Assembly: GCF_019947135.1 (NCBI RefSeq)
Contig: NZ_JAGSHT010000005.1
Location: forward strand, 270,328 to 334,327
Reading direction: 5' to 3'
From: Occultella gossypii
Lineage (GTDB): Bacteria > Actinomycetota > Actinomycetes > Actinomycetales > Beutenbergiaceae
DNA length: 64,000 bases
Shown here: positions 26,408 to 35,012 of the stretch, piece after piece
How the letters are laid out: every line of letters begins with the position of its first letter
Numbering within the stretch: position 1 is the stretch's first letter
Made by a program: the position numbers and the translations under genes
Notes under the pieces: generated by a model
What the model saw: only the letters and a program-made list of their open reading frames with translations
What the model was told of the DNA's origin: nothing
The model's database searches: none

Positions 26408-28024
26408 TCAGGGGAGCCGGTCCGCGAGCTGGGCCTCGTACAGCGACTCCGGGATCAGGCCGGCGCTGTCGGTGCCCTCGATCCAGCCCTCGGGGTGTGG
26501 GTACGGGCCGTCACCGGTGACGATGCCGAAGCACCCGATCGCGTAGTTCTGGCCGGTGGGTGGGCGCTGGACGACCAGCTGGGAGCCGGCCGTGTCCGTG
26601 TTCCAGGCCACCGAGTGCACCGCGGACCAGCCGTGCCCGGTGCCCCAGTCGCCCCGGTTGTAGAGGCCGATGGTGCGCTCGCTGTTCGGGTCGATCTCGG
26701 TGTGGTTGTCGAACAGCAGACCTTGGCTCCACTGCCGGTGTCCCTCGCTCGAGGTGTGCGAGCCGGTCGCGGTGGTCCGGTGGAACACCACTCCGGAGAC
26801 CGAGCTGGTCCCGTTCGAGACGAATGCGTGCCGGGACTCGCTGGCGTGGCAGTCGGTGAACAGCACCTGCTGCGAGTTGCGCTCCACGTTGAAGTTGTAG
26901 CGCATGCTCCCCGTGATCTCGGAGACCGGGTCCAGCGCGTGGCAGGAGACGACCGTGGCCCGGGTGGTGGTGCCGGTGACGATGCCGGACTGGCTGAAGT
27001 GCAGCACGGTGCACCTGCGTACCCAGGCGTCCTCGGCCTGGCGGATCCGGATGGCGTGCTTGGCGTGGGACCCGGCCGCCGTGGTCGGGCCGTCGTAGGC
27101 GACGTCCACCCGCAGGTCCTCGATGCCGACCTCGGTGACGCGACGCGCCTGGTCCCAGACGTAGACGTAACTCTGGGACAAGGACCGGTCGAGGGTGGTG
27201 AACAGCGGCACGTCGACGCTCACCCGGTTGCCTGCGATGGCGGTGATGTACCGGTTGTAGACGATCGGGAGCTGTCCCGGCGTCCACGGTGCGTCGGTTC
27301 CGGTGCCGCCGCCGTCGACGGAGTCGATCCACTCCTGCGTACACGGGTGGGTGATGATGATGTTGTCGCCGACATTCAGGGCGGAGGCGTCCGCCACCGT
27401 GAAGGCGTCGTCGGCCACCCGCACGAGGTCGCTGACGAGATCGGTGCGGGTGCCGGGCACCTCGCCGTCCCAGTTGCCGTTGTCGCCGATGACGATGGCG
27501 CTGCGCTCCGGGTCCCCACCCTGTGGCCTGATGATCGTGTTCGTCGCAGGATCCGCCCCGTCGCCGACACCCCGGATCACGACGCCGCTATAGGGCTGGT
27601 CGATGGTGCGGCTCACCGGATACATGCCGGCCTGGAGCAGGAGGGCACCGCGGAAGCCGTCCTCGCCGACGGGCAGGGCACCGACCACCGCGATGGCGGC
27701 CTCGATGTGGTCGTGGTTGTCCGCGCCACCGGGCAACGGGGCGACCGAATGGACCACTGGGACGTCGGGAATCTCCCGGCCGCCGCGGTGATAGCCGGAA
27801 TGCCCGAAGTCCGGCAGCCGGTGCCCGTCACGGCGGGGGTAGACGAGGCCGCCCCGCCCGTTGACGCGGACCAGGACGGAGTTCCAGGTTCCGGCGGGGG
27901 AGCGCCGCGAGCGTGCGGTTGATGCGGCCGGCCCGGTCCCGGCATACGCGGCGGTCGCTGTCGATGCGCCCACCGCACCCATCGTGGCTGCGCCCAGTAG
28001 GAATCCTCGACGTGAGATCTGCAC
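26408..28024 (-). CDS. Tat-exported right-handed beta-helix protein, carbohydrate-active enzyme candidate
   Basis: 538 residues from GTG 28024, with GGAGG five bases upstream. The Tat signal is SRRGFLLGAATMG, with likely cleavage after AYA (residue ~28). The body has beta-helix rungs: ILIRPQ-type turns, IEDLRVDVAYDG, AWVRRCTVLHFSQSGIVTG, ATVVSCHALDP, VLFTDCHASES, as in pectate-lyase-like or phage-tailspike folds. I cannot assign a lyase or hydrolase family or catalytic residues. It sits beside a LacI gene and an oligosaccharide importer with a GH10 enzyme, suggesting it cuts or binds the polymer outside the cell. A short inverted repeat AGTTG-N5-CAACT lies at 28098-28112 upstream. Confidence 0.8.
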   Translation of the reverse strand: MQISRRGFLLGAATMGAVGASTATAAYAGTGPAASTARSRRSPAGTWNSVLVRVNGRGGLVYPRRDGHRLPDFGHSGYHRGGREIPDVPVVHSVAPLPGGADNHDHIEAAIAVVGALPVGEDGFRGALLLQAGMYPVSRTIDQPYSGVVIRGVGDGADPATNTIIRPQGGDPERSAIVIGDNGNWDGEVPGTRTDLVSDLVRVADDAFTVADASALNVGDNIIITHPCTQEWIDSVDGGGTGTDAPWTPGQLPIVYNRYITAIAGNRVSVDVPLFTTLDRSLSQSYVYVWDQARRVTEVGIEDLRVDVAYDGPTTAAGSHAKHAIRIRQAEDAWVRRCTVLHFSQSGIVTGTTTRATVVSCHALDPVSEITGSMRYNFNVERNSQQVLFTDCHASESRHAFVSNGTSSVSGVVFHRTTATGSHTSSEGHRQWSQGLLFDNHTEIDPNSERTIGLYNRGDWGTGHGWSAVHSVAWNTDTAGSQLVVQRPPTGQNYAIGCFGIVTGDGPYPHPEGWIEGTDSAGLIPESLYEAQLADRLP

Positions 28025-28152
28025 AACTTCCTCCTTGAAGCTCGGTGAACCCGAATGATGGTGTGCCGGCATGGGGCTTCCACCACCGATTGCCACAAGT
28101 TGTCGCGCAACTGGGTATGCGCTTTCCGAGGCGGCGGGAGCCGAGGATGCGA

Positions 28153-29154
28153 TCAGCGCGCGCGCGTTGACCCGCGGACCACCAGCGAGACCGGGACCAC
28201 GATGTGCTCGGCTGGTCCCGGGTCCCCTGCGATGCGCCGAGCGAGCAGCCGCATGGCCGTGTGGGCCACGCCGCGATGGTCGGGGTCCACCGACGTCAAG
28301 CCTGGACTGAGGTAGTCCGACGTGGCGATGTTGTCGAAACCCGCGACCTGGATGTCCTGGGGGATACGGCAGCCATGCCCGGTCAGGGCCGACATGGCAC
28401 CGAGGGCCACCACGTCGGTGACGGCGAAGACGGCGTCGAACCGGACACCGTCTCGCAGGAGCCTGCGAACCGCCTCGCGGGCGTCGTGCATCGAGAAATC
28501 CGGCAGCGGCACGATGAGGCGGGGATCCGCAACGATCCCGGCGTCCGAGTGCGCGGCCTCCCAACCGGCCCGGCGTGACGAGGCGATCCCCAGGTCGGGC
28601 GCGGTGGAGCCGCCGAGCACCACGATGTTGCGCGCCCCGCCGTCGATCATGTGCGCGGTGGCCAGCCGGGCACCGTCCTCGTTGGCGAGCATGACGTGGT
28701 CGACCGTCGCGGGCATCTCCCGCTCGCTTAGCACGACGAGCGGCACGCGCGACTGGGCCCGCGCGATGTCCTCGCGGTCGAGACCGACCGTCGACAGCAG
28801 GACACCATCGAACATCTGCAGACGCGTCAGGGAGATGGCTTCCCGCTCGTTCTCGGTGCGTGCTGCGGTCCGTTCCAGCACGAGATGGCGTCGACCGGCC
28901 TCCACCTCGACCGCGATCTCGTCCGCGAGGCCACTGAAGTAGTCGTGGAAACTGGGCGCGATGAACGCGATCGTGTCGGTCCGTCCGATACGAAGGTGAC
29001 GGGCGCGCAGGTTGACCTCGTACCCCAGTTCCTCCGCGACCGCGAGGATCCTCGCCCGCGTTTGCTCGGCGACCCGTCCGCGGTTGCGCAACGCGTTCGA
29101 GACCGTTGCGACCGTGACGCCGGTGCGCTCGGCGATGTCGTTCAAGGTGACCAC
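28153..29154 (-). CDS. LacI-family transcriptional regulator
   Basis: 333 residues. The N-terminal helix-turn-helix is TLNDIAERTGVTVATVSNALRN, with hinge helix ILAVAEELGYEVN; residues 60-333 are a periplasmic-binding-protein-like sugar sensor with FDAVFAVTDVVALGAMSAL and VAGFDNIATSDYLSPGLTSV. GTG 29154 has GGGAG eight bases upstream; an ATG at 29161 is out of frame. It is divergent from the binding-protein operon and faces palindromes at 29245-29257 and 29371-29382, so it probably represses that operon and perhaps itself. The inducer is unknown. Confidence 0.93.
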   Translation of the reverse strand: MVTLNDIAERTGVTVATVSNALRNRGRVAEQTRARILAVAEELGYEVNLRARHLRIGRTDTIAFIAPSFHDYFSGLADEIAVEVEAGRRHLVLERTAARTENEREAISLTRLQMFDGVLLSTVGLDREDIARAQSRVPLVVLSEREMPATVDHVMLANEDGARLATAHMIDGGARNIVVLGGSTAPDLGIASSRRAGWEAAHSDAGIVADPRLIVPLPDFSMHDAREAVRRLLRDGVRFDAVFAVTDVVALGAMSALTGHGCRIPQDIQVAGFDNIATSDYLSPGLTSVDPDHRGVAHTAMRLLARRIAGDPGPAEHIVVPVSLVVRGSTRAR

Positions 29155-29244
29155 GGTTCATGCTCCCAGATACGTGATTCCACGGTCTCCGCCACCCCCC
29201 TGCAACCGGCGCCAGGACACGTCCTGACAGTTAACACCGTCCGC

Positions 29245-29257
29245 CCGAAAGTTTCGG
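29245..29257. promoter_or_regulatory. Perfect 13-base palindrome, candidate LacI-type operator 1
   Basis: CCGAAAGTTTCGG is symmetric around a central G and lies in the 382-base region between the divergent lacI and binding-protein genes. A second, imperfect copy (GGAAAGTATCGG) lies at 29371-29382. Two spaced operators fit looping repression by a LacI-family tetramer or dimer pair. Confidence 0.55.
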
Positions 29258-29338
29258 AGCGAGGACTCCTGAGCGGGGCAATGGCCTCCGAGGTGAATAG
29301 ATCTGCTTAATCGTTAGTGCACGTTCTCCCGTGGTCTC

Positions 29339-29368
29339 TTGACGTCGCCTCACGGGCGGTTCTACTCT
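29339..29368 (+). promoter_or_regulatory. Promoter of the binding-protein/permease/GH10 operon
   Basis: TTGACG (29339-29344), 18-base spacer, TACTCT (29363-29368). The transcription start near 29375 falls within operator-like site 2, so bound regulator would block initiation. The rest of the 29155-29536 region shows no further gene; it contains a long leader of about 160 bases before the lipoprotein gene. Confidence 0.6.
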
Positions 29369-29370
29369 CT

Positions 29371-29382
29371 GGAAAGTATCGG
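29371..29382. promoter_or_regulatory. Candidate LacI-type operator 2 over the start site
   Basis: GGAAAGTATCGG matches ten of twelve bases of the 12-base core CGAAAGTTTCGG of operator 1. It lies immediately downstream of the -10 box of the divergent operon. Confidence 0.45.
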
Positions 29383-29536
29383 GTAGGAGATCGCAAGTTG
29401 CGTCGCTCACTCGGACCGAGGGCCCGCCGCCGAGGGCGGTCCTCGGTGGTTCCAAGCCCTTATCGGAACCCGATCGGCAGGCTCATGACCGGTCCGGCTC
29501 ACGTAGCCCGGACCACGACTCGATGGAGAGATGGAC

Positions 29537-31201
29537 ATGGCAGCAACGGCAACAACATTGCGGCGACGGCGTCCAGGTGCGCTCGTCGCCGCGGCACTCG
29601 CCGCCACGCTCGGGCTCGTCGCCTGTAGCAGCGGGGACTCCGGCGAGCCCGACGCCGACGGCGCGGCCGAACTCGAATGCTCGACCGAGAGTGTCGCGAA
29701 CGAACAGTGGCGGGCTGCCGAGCCCGTGACCTTCTCGATGCTCTGGACGGACTGGCCGGAGACGCCGGTCACCGAGCAGTGGCAGCTGTTCGATGAGATC
29801 GAGCGACGGACGAACGTGACCCTCGAGCTCACGAACATCCCGTTCAGCGACGCGGTGGAGAAGCGCAGCCTGCTGATCAGCGCGGGCGACGCGCCCCAGA
29901 TCATCCCGCTCATCTACACGGGGGACGAGCGGCAGTTCGCGGCATCGGGTGCCGTGGTCCCACTCAGTGACTACGTCGACTACATGCCCAACTTCAGTCA
30001 TTACGTCGAGGAGTGGGAACTGGGGGAGATGCTTGACAACCTCCGACAGGATGACGGCAGGTACTACATGACGCCGGGTCTGCAGGAGGTGTCGGTGCCG
30101 GTGTTCAGCCTGATCATCCGCAAGGACATCTTCGACGAGGTCGGGGCGCCCGTACCGGAGACGTGGGAGGACCTCCAGGCCGGACTCGAGCTGATCAAGG
30201 AGCAGTATCCGGACAGCCTCCCGCTGGCTGACGGCTTCGAAGGTGCGTCGATGCTGAACTACGCGAGCCACGCCTTCGGGACGGTCGCCGGCTGGGGATT
30301 CGGCAATGGGATGTGGTTCGACGAGGATGCCGGGGAGTTCGTGTACGCCCCGACAACCGACGGCTACCGCAGCATGGTCGAGTACTTCCGCGGGCTGGCC
30401 GCCGATGGGCTGCTGGACACCGAATCGTTCACCGAGGCCAACGATGGCATGGGGACCGTGACCGAGAAGTTCGCCAATGAGACCGTGTTCGCAGCCTCCG
30501 GCGCATCCGGCACGGTGCAGGAGTTCGCCACTGCCCTCGACGCGGCGGGCGTGACGGACTACGAACTGGTGCAGATCGCGCCGCCCGGCGGTGAAGCGGG
30601 CCAGGTCGTGGAGCCACGCAACTTCTGGAACGGTTTCATGCTGACCGCCGACGCGGTGGAGGACCCGAACTTCTGCGACATGCTGCACTTCGTGGACTGG
30701 CTCTACTACAACCCTGAGGCCCGCGAGATGCTGCAGTGGGGGATCGAGGACGAGACCTACACGACGGCTGACGACGGCACGATCTCCCTGATGCCGGACT
30801 ACACCCTGGGAGCGTACAACCTCAACCCCGAGGGCACGATCGACATCCAGACCGACCTCGGCTTCGCGAGCAACGTCCTCGCCGGGTCGACGGAGTCCAG
30901 GACGCTCAAGGAGTCCTACAACCAGCCACAGTTCGTCGAGTACATCGACACGGTCCTGTCCACCCGGACCCCCCGTGATCCGTTCCCACGGGCACCCCTG
31001 ACGGAGGCCGAGCTCGAGCAGGCGTCGCTGCTCGGGACACCGCTGCAGGACAGCGTGGACACCGCGACGCTCGAGTTCATCCTCGGTCGCCGGGACATGA
31101 GCGAGTGGGACTCGTTCCTCACCGAGATCGAGTCACAGGGTCTGTCGACCTATGTCGACCTGGTCAACGGCGCCCGGGAACGGGCCGCGGACCAGGACTG
31201 A
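29537..31201 (+). CDS. Extracellular solute-binding lipoprotein (family 1, LplA-like)
   Basis: 554 residues. Signal peptide with RRRRPG n-region and lipobox LVAC; Cys30 is the lipid-modified residue. It is a large type-1 sugar-binding protein similar to those paired with LplB/LplC-type permeases (PNFSHYVEEW; YYMTPGLQEVSVPVFSLIIRKDIFDEVG; PETWEDLQAGLELIKEQYP). It would capture oligosaccharides at the membrane surface. ATG 29537 fits GGAG at an eight-base spacing better than ATG 29531, two bases from it. First gene of the import operon. Confidence 0.92.
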   Translation: MAATATTLRRRRPGALVAAALAATLGLVACSSGDSGEPDADGAAELECSTESVANEQWRAAEPVTFSMLWTDWPETPVTEQWQLFDEIERRTNVTLELTNIPFSDAVEKRSLLISAGDAPQIIPLIYTGDERQFAASGAVVPLSDYVDYMPNFSHYVEEWELGEMLDNLRQDDGRYYMTPGLQEVSVPVFSLIIRKDIFDEVGAPVPETWEDLQAGLELIKEQYPDSLPLADGFEGASMLNYASHAFGTVAGWGFGNGMWFDEDAGEFVYAPTTDGYRSMVEYFRGLAADGLLDTESFTEANDGMGTVTEKFANETVFAASGASGTVQEFATALDAAGVTDYELVQIAPPGGEAGQVVEPRNFWNGFMLTADAVEDPNFCDMLHFVDWLYYNPEAREMLQWGIEDETYTTADDGTISLMPDYTLGAYNLNPEGTIDIQTDLGFASNVLAGSTESRTLKESYNQPQFVEYIDTVLSTRTPRDPFPRAPLTEAELEQASLLGTPLQDSVDTATLEFILGRRDMSEWDSFLTEIESQGLSTYVDLVNGARERAADQD

Positions 31202-31280
31202 ACCGGTGACTCAGCCCTTGGCGGGCCGGCGGCGTACCCGCCGGCCCGCGGGGGTCGACCCGCTCACGAAGGAGTGACCC

Positions 31281-32321
31281 TTGAGCGCAGCATCCGTACC
31301 GAGCCGCACCCGTACCGCCGAGCCCGCGGTGATCCCGGGACCGAACGCACCGGCCCGCTCCTCCCACACCGGCGGCCGCGCCTCGTCCGACCGGCGCGGC
31401 CGGCGACCGCCGTCACCGAAGGTCCCGTGGCGCAAGGCGCTACGGCGTGACTGGGCGTTGTACGTCATGGCACTCGTGCCCGTCGCCTTCCTCCTGCTGT
31501 TCCGTTACGTCCCGATGCTGGGCAACGTCATCGCGTTCCGACGCTTCCGGCCCGGCGGCAGCATCTTCGGAGACGAGTGGGTGGGCCTTCGCTACGTCGA
31601 GATGTTCGTCAGCGACCCCAACTTCTGGATGGTCTTCCGGAATACGGCGATATTGGGCTTCTTGACCCTGCTCGTGTGTTTCCCGCTGCCGATCGTGCTG
31701 GCCCTGATGCTCAACGAGGTGCGCACCCGAGCGTTCAAGCGCACCGTCCAGTCGATCTCCTACCTGCCGCACTTCCTGTCGGTGGTGATCGTGGTGGGGA
31801 TGGCGATGCAGTTGCTGTCGCTGCAGGGCACGGTGAATCAGGTCATCGAGTCGTTCGGCGGTGAGGCGGTCGCGTTCCTGCAGCGTGCGGAGTGGTTCCG
31901 GACCGTGTATGTCGGGTCCGAGGTCTGGCAGACGCTCGGCTGGGGAACGATCCTCTATCTCGCCGCGCTCACCACGGTGGACGCCTCTCTCTACGAGGCG
32001 GCGCGGATCGATGGCGCGAACCGGTGGCGCCAGACCTGGCACGTGACGCTTCCGGGCATCAGGCCGACCATGGTCACGCTGCTGATCCTGAACATCGGAC
32101 TGTTCCTCAACGTCGGGTTCGAGAAGGTGCTGCTGCTCTACAACCCGCTGACCTACTCCACTGCGGACGTGATCTCGACGTACCTCTACCGAGTCGGGCT
32201 GGTGGCCAACAACTTCAGTTACGCGACGGCGATCGGACTGTTCCAGGCAGTCATCGGTCTGGCGATGATTCTCGCCGCGAACCTCGTCTCGCGCCGAGCG
32301 GTAGGAGCAAGCCTGTGGTGA
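31281..32321 (+). CDS. ABC sugar permease (LplB-like)
   Basis: 346 residues from TTG 31281, with GAAGGAG upstream. About 50 N-terminal residues are Pro/Arg-rich and cytoplasmic, then six helices. The EAA loop is EAARIDGANRWRQTWHVTLP, which docks the ATPase. The sequence TYSTADVISTYLYRVGL is typical of LplB permeases. No ATP-binding subunit is encoded in this locus, so a shared MsmK-type ATPase elsewhere must energise it. Confidence 0.92.
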   Translation: MSAASVPSRTRTAEPAVIPGPNAPARSSHTGGRASSDRRGRRPPSPKVPWRKALRRDWALYVMALVPVAFLLLFRYVPMLGNVIAFRRFRPGGSIFGDEWVGLRYVEMFVSDPNFWMVFRNTAILGFLTLLVCFPLPIVLALMLNEVRTRAFKRTVQSISYLPHFLSVVIVVGMAMQLLSLQGTVNQVIESFGGEAVAFLQRAEWFRTVYVGSEVWQTLGWGTILYLAALTTVDASLYEAARIDGANRWRQTWHVTLPGIRPTMVTLLILNIGLFLNVGFEKVLLLYNPLTYSTADVISTYLYRVGLVANNFSYATAIGLFQAVIGLAMILAANLVSRRAVGASLW

Positions 32322-33253
32322 CTCAGAGTGCCCTGACCAAGACCACCCTTGGGACACGTTCGGGGCGGCCCGTCGGCCCGCGTGACACTCGGGGATACCG
32401 GGTGTTCACGTGGGTCAACGGCACCCTGCTGGTGCTGTTGTGCGCGGCGATGCTCTATCCGTTCGTCACCGTGCTCGCACAGTCGTTCAGTAGCGCGGGC
32501 GCGGTGAAGGCAGGACTGGTGAACCTCTGGCCTGTCGGCTTCAACCTCGACACCTACGGCGCGGTCATACAGAACAGCCACTTCTGGAGCTCGTATCGCA
32601 ACACCGTCGTCTACACCCTGGTCGGGACGGCGATCGCGATGGCTCTGACGACTCCGTACGCATACGTGCTCGCCAAGCAGCACCTGCGTGGCCGCACGGT
32701 ACTCATCGGAATCGCCGTCGCGACGATGTTCTTCAACGGGGGACTGATCCCGAACTACGTGTTGATCTCCACGCTCGGCATGACCAACACGATGTGGGCC
32801 CTGGTGCTCCCCGGAGCGATCTCGGTCTTCAACCTGCTGGTGATGAAGTCCTTCTTCGAGAACCTGCCCCGCGAGCTGGAGGAGGCGGCCCAGATCGACG
32901 GGCTGGGCTGGTTCGGCATCTTCGGACGCATCGTCCTACCGCTGTCGAAAGCCGTGGTCGCCACCATGGTGCTCTTCTACTCGGTGGCGATCTGGAACGA
33001 CTGGTTCCCGGCCTTCCTCTATCTCGACAAGCAGGAACTGTTCCCCGTCACGCTCTTCCTGCGGAACCTGATCGCCGGTGCCTCGTCGGCGGCGTCGGAG
33101 GGTGCGGCAGCCGCAGGATCGACGACCGAGGCCATCTCCGCGAACATCCAGGCCGTCACCATGGTGCTGACCCTTGTCCCGATCCTGTGCGTCTACCCGT
33201 TCGTCCAGCGCTACTTCGTCTCCGGGGTCATGCTCGGCTCCGTCAAGGGCTAG
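32315..33253 (+). CDS. ABC sugar permease (LplC/YtcP-like)
   Basis: 312 residues. Six helices; the EAA motif appears as EEAAQIDGLGWFGIFGRIVLPLS. Segments FFNGGLIPNYVLI and SVAIWNDWFPAFLYLDK are hallmarks of the LplC/YtcP subgroup. GTG 32315 has GGAG eight bases upstream; the adjacent GTG 32318 would give a GTGA overlap with the previous stop and is equally plausible. It forms the heterodimeric pore with the preceding permease. Confidence 0.92.
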   Translation: MVTQSALTKTTLGTRSGRPVGPRDTRGYRVFTWVNGTLLVLLCAAMLYPFVTVLAQSFSSAGAVKAGLVNLWPVGFNLDTYGAVIQNSHFWSSYRNTVVYTLVGTAIAMALTTPYAYVLAKQHLRGRTVLIGIAVATMFFNGGLIPNYVLISTLGMTNTMWALVLPGAISVFNLLVMKSFFENLPRELEEAAQIDGLGWFGIFGRIVLPLSKAVVATMVLFYSVAIWNDWFPAFLYLDKQELFPVTLFLRNLIAGASSAASEGAAAAGSTTEAISANIQAVTMVLTLVPILCVYPFVQRYFVSGVMLGSVKG

Positions 33254-33295
33254 CGCCTCCCCGGTACGTCATCCGTCCTACTCCCTGGAGGCCCC

Positions 33296-34501
33296 ATGTC
33301 CCTCGACCACAGACGCGTGACCTCCACGGTCCAGGTCACCGACCGGGCCGGCGCGCCCCTGGACCATCGCGAGGTCACCGTGCGTCAGCTGCGGCACGCG
33401 TTCGAGTTCGGCTGCGCCGGCTTCGACATCGCACAGCAGTCGGATGAGTACCGCGCCAGGTGGCTCGATGTCTTCGACACCGCGACGCTCCCGTTCTACT
33501 GGGGCCGGTACGAGCCGGTGCGTGGTCGGACCGGACGTGACGAGCTCCTGCGTGACGCGCGCTGGTTCGCCGATCATGGGGTTCGTCTCAAGGGGCATCC
33601 GCTCGTGTGGCACACCGTGAAGGCGGCGTGGCTCGACGCGCTTCCGCTCGACGAGGCGGAGCAGCTGCTGCGTCGCCGGATCCGCAGGGAGGTCGCGGAC
33701 TTCGCGGGCCTGATCGATGCCTGGGACGCCATCAACGAGGTGGTCATCATGCCCAGGTTCACGAACGAGCCCGACGGCGTCCCCAACGCGATCACCCGGC
33801 TGTGCGCTCGACTTGGCCGGGTGGAGATGGTGCGTCTTGCCGTCACCGAGGCCGGTGGCCACGCTGAGGGGCCACCACGCCTGATCCTCAATGACTTCGA
33901 TCTCGGCCCGGAGTACGAGGAACTCATCGAGGGCGTTCTCGAGGCGGGCATCCCGATCGCCGCGATCGGGTTGCAGTCCCACATGCACAAGGGCTTTCGA
34001 GGTGAGGAAGCGCTCGATTCGGTGTGTGAACGGTTCGCGCGGTTCGGCCTGCCGTTGCACTGGACGGAGACCACACTCGTCTCCGGTGACCCGATGCCCG
34101 GGCACATCGAGGACCTCAATGACTTCGTCGTCGATGCCTGGCCGAGCACGTCCGAGGGTGAGGCCCGTCAGGCCGAGGAGATCGTGCGGCACTACCGGAC
34201 CCTGGTGGCGCATCCGGCCGTGGCGTCGATCACGTACTGGGGGCTCGGCGATGCCGGCGCGTGGCTCAACGCCCCCGCCGGACTGCTTCGAGCGGACGAG
34301 TCGGCCAAACCCGCGTACCGCGCGCTCAGGGACCTGGTCCGCGGACAGTGGTGGCTTCCGGAGACGACGATGGGTACCGATGCGGATGGGCGCATCGCGG
34401 TCGCGGGTTTCGCCGGAACCTACGAGGTGGCCTCCGGCCGGGCGGCTGGAGAGTTCCCGTTGAGCGGCACCGACTCCCACGTGACCGTCGCCTTGGACTG
34501 A
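33296..34501 (+). CDS. Cytoplasmic GH10 endo-xylanase-like glycosidase
   Basis: 401 residues. GH10 landmarks: KGHPLVWH (99-106), acid/base Glu148 in DAWDAINE, nucleophile Glu258 in LHWTET, and ITYWGLGDAG near the C-terminus. No signal peptide or carbohydrate-binding module, so it likely cleaves imported xylo-oligosaccharides or related glycans in the cytoplasm. ATG 33296 has CTGGAG upstream. It lies 42 bases after the second permease and is the last gene before the bidirectional hairpin at 34593. The substrate is inferred from family and may be atypical. Confidence 0.88.
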   Translation: MSLDHRRVTSTVQVTDRAGAPLDHREVTVRQLRHAFEFGCAGFDIAQQSDEYRARWLDVFDTATLPFYWGRYEPVRGRTGRDELLRDARWFADHGVRLKGHPLVWHTVKAAWLDALPLDEAEQLLRRRIRREVADFAGLIDAWDAINEVVIMPRFTNEPDGVPNAITRLCARLGRVEMVRLAVTEAGGHAEGPPRLILNDFDLGPEYEELIEGVLEAGIPIAAIGLQSHMHKGFRGEEALDSVCERFARFGLPLHWTETTLVSGDPMPGHIEDLNDFVVDAWPSTSEGEARQAEEIVRHYRTLVAHPAVASITYWGLGDAGAWLNAPAGLLRADESAKPAYRALRDLVRGQWWLPETTMGTDADGRIAVAGFAGTYEVASGRAAGEFPLSGTDSHVTVALD

Positions 34502-34592
34502 CCCGGCCCGCCGTCGGGGGCCGGCGCGTCGAGCAGGCCGGGCCCCTTGCGCCGCTTGGTCGGCACGCCCGGGCCTCACCGGCCACCATGGC

Positions 34593-34628
34593 AGCAGGCC
34601 CGTCCGGATCACTCCGAACGGGCCTGCT
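34593..34628. terminator. Bidirectional hairpin between the GH10 gene and the tRNA cluster
   Basis: AGCAGGCCCGT pairs perfectly with ACGGGCCTGCT, with four more inner pairs around a TCAC loop. On the plus strand it is followed by a T-rich stretch (ACTTCTCTTGT), so it should end the sugar operon; in the opposite direction it follows the tRNA-Val(GAC) 3' end. Confidence 0.75.
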
Positions 34629-34646
34629 GACCTGCGACTTCTCTTG

Positions 34647-34718
34647 TGGGCGATACTGGGATCGAACCAGTGACCTCTTCCGTGTCAGGGAAGCGCGCTA
34701 CCGCTGCGCCAATCGCCC
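34647..34718 (-). tRNA. tRNA-Val (anticodon GAC)
   Basis: 72 bases with a complete cloverleaf: acceptor GGGCGAT/ATCGCCC, anticodon stem CTTCC/GGAAG with loop CTGACAC giving anticodon GAC, and T-arm GGTTCGATC. The CCA end is not encoded. It is the promoter-distal gene of a minus-strand Gly-Cys-Val cluster. Confidence 0.95.
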
Positions 34719-34726
34719 GGGCTGCG

Positions 34727-34797
34727 AGGTGGGTACGGGATTCGAACCCGTGTATACGGCTTTGCAGGCCGCTGCCTCGCCTCTCGGCCAACCCACC
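34727..34797 (-). tRNA. tRNA-Cys (anticodon GCA)
   Basis: 71 bases: acceptor GGTGGGT/ACCCACC with discriminator U, as expected for Cys; anticodon stem GCGGC/GCCGT with loop CTGCAAA; T-arm GGTTCGAAT. CCA is not encoded. Middle gene of the cluster. Confidence 0.95.
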
Positions 34798-34836
34798 GGT
34801 GGTACTTTCATGGGACCCACCGGAGTGGTGCCTCCG

Positions 34837-34909
34837 AGCGGACGACGGGACTCGAACCCGCGACCCTCACCTTGGCAAGGTGATGCTCTACCAACTGAGC
34901 CACGTCCGC
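34837..34909 (-). tRNA. tRNA-Gly (anticodon GCC)
   Basis: 73 bases: acceptor GCGGACG/CGTCCGC with discriminator U, anticodon stem TCACC/GGTGA with loop TTGCCAA, and T-arm GGTTCGAGT. CCA is not encoded. First gene of the cluster; likely co-transcribed with the Cys and Val genes. Confidence 0.95.
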
Positions 34910-34954
34910 ATGCTCGCTTCTCCCACCCGAAAGTGGTTTCTGCGTGCGTCGGAG

Positions 34955-34985
34955 ACTCTAACCCAGTCCCGGGCCGAACGTCCAA
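34955..34985 (-). promoter_or_regulatory. Likely promoter of the tRNA Gly-Cys-Val cluster
   Basis: On the minus strand TTGGAC (34985-34980) and TAGAGT (34960-34955) are separated by 19 bases, slightly long. The predicted start lies about 40 bases before tRNA-Gly. Confidence 0.45.
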
Positions 34986-35012
34986 CCGGTCCCACCTGGG
35001 TAGCGTGTGACC

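Noticed and set aside
34593..34628. Attachment site or mobile element next to the tRNA cluster
   Set aside because: The palindrome is a terminator hairpin; there is no integrase or duplicated tRNA 3' end.
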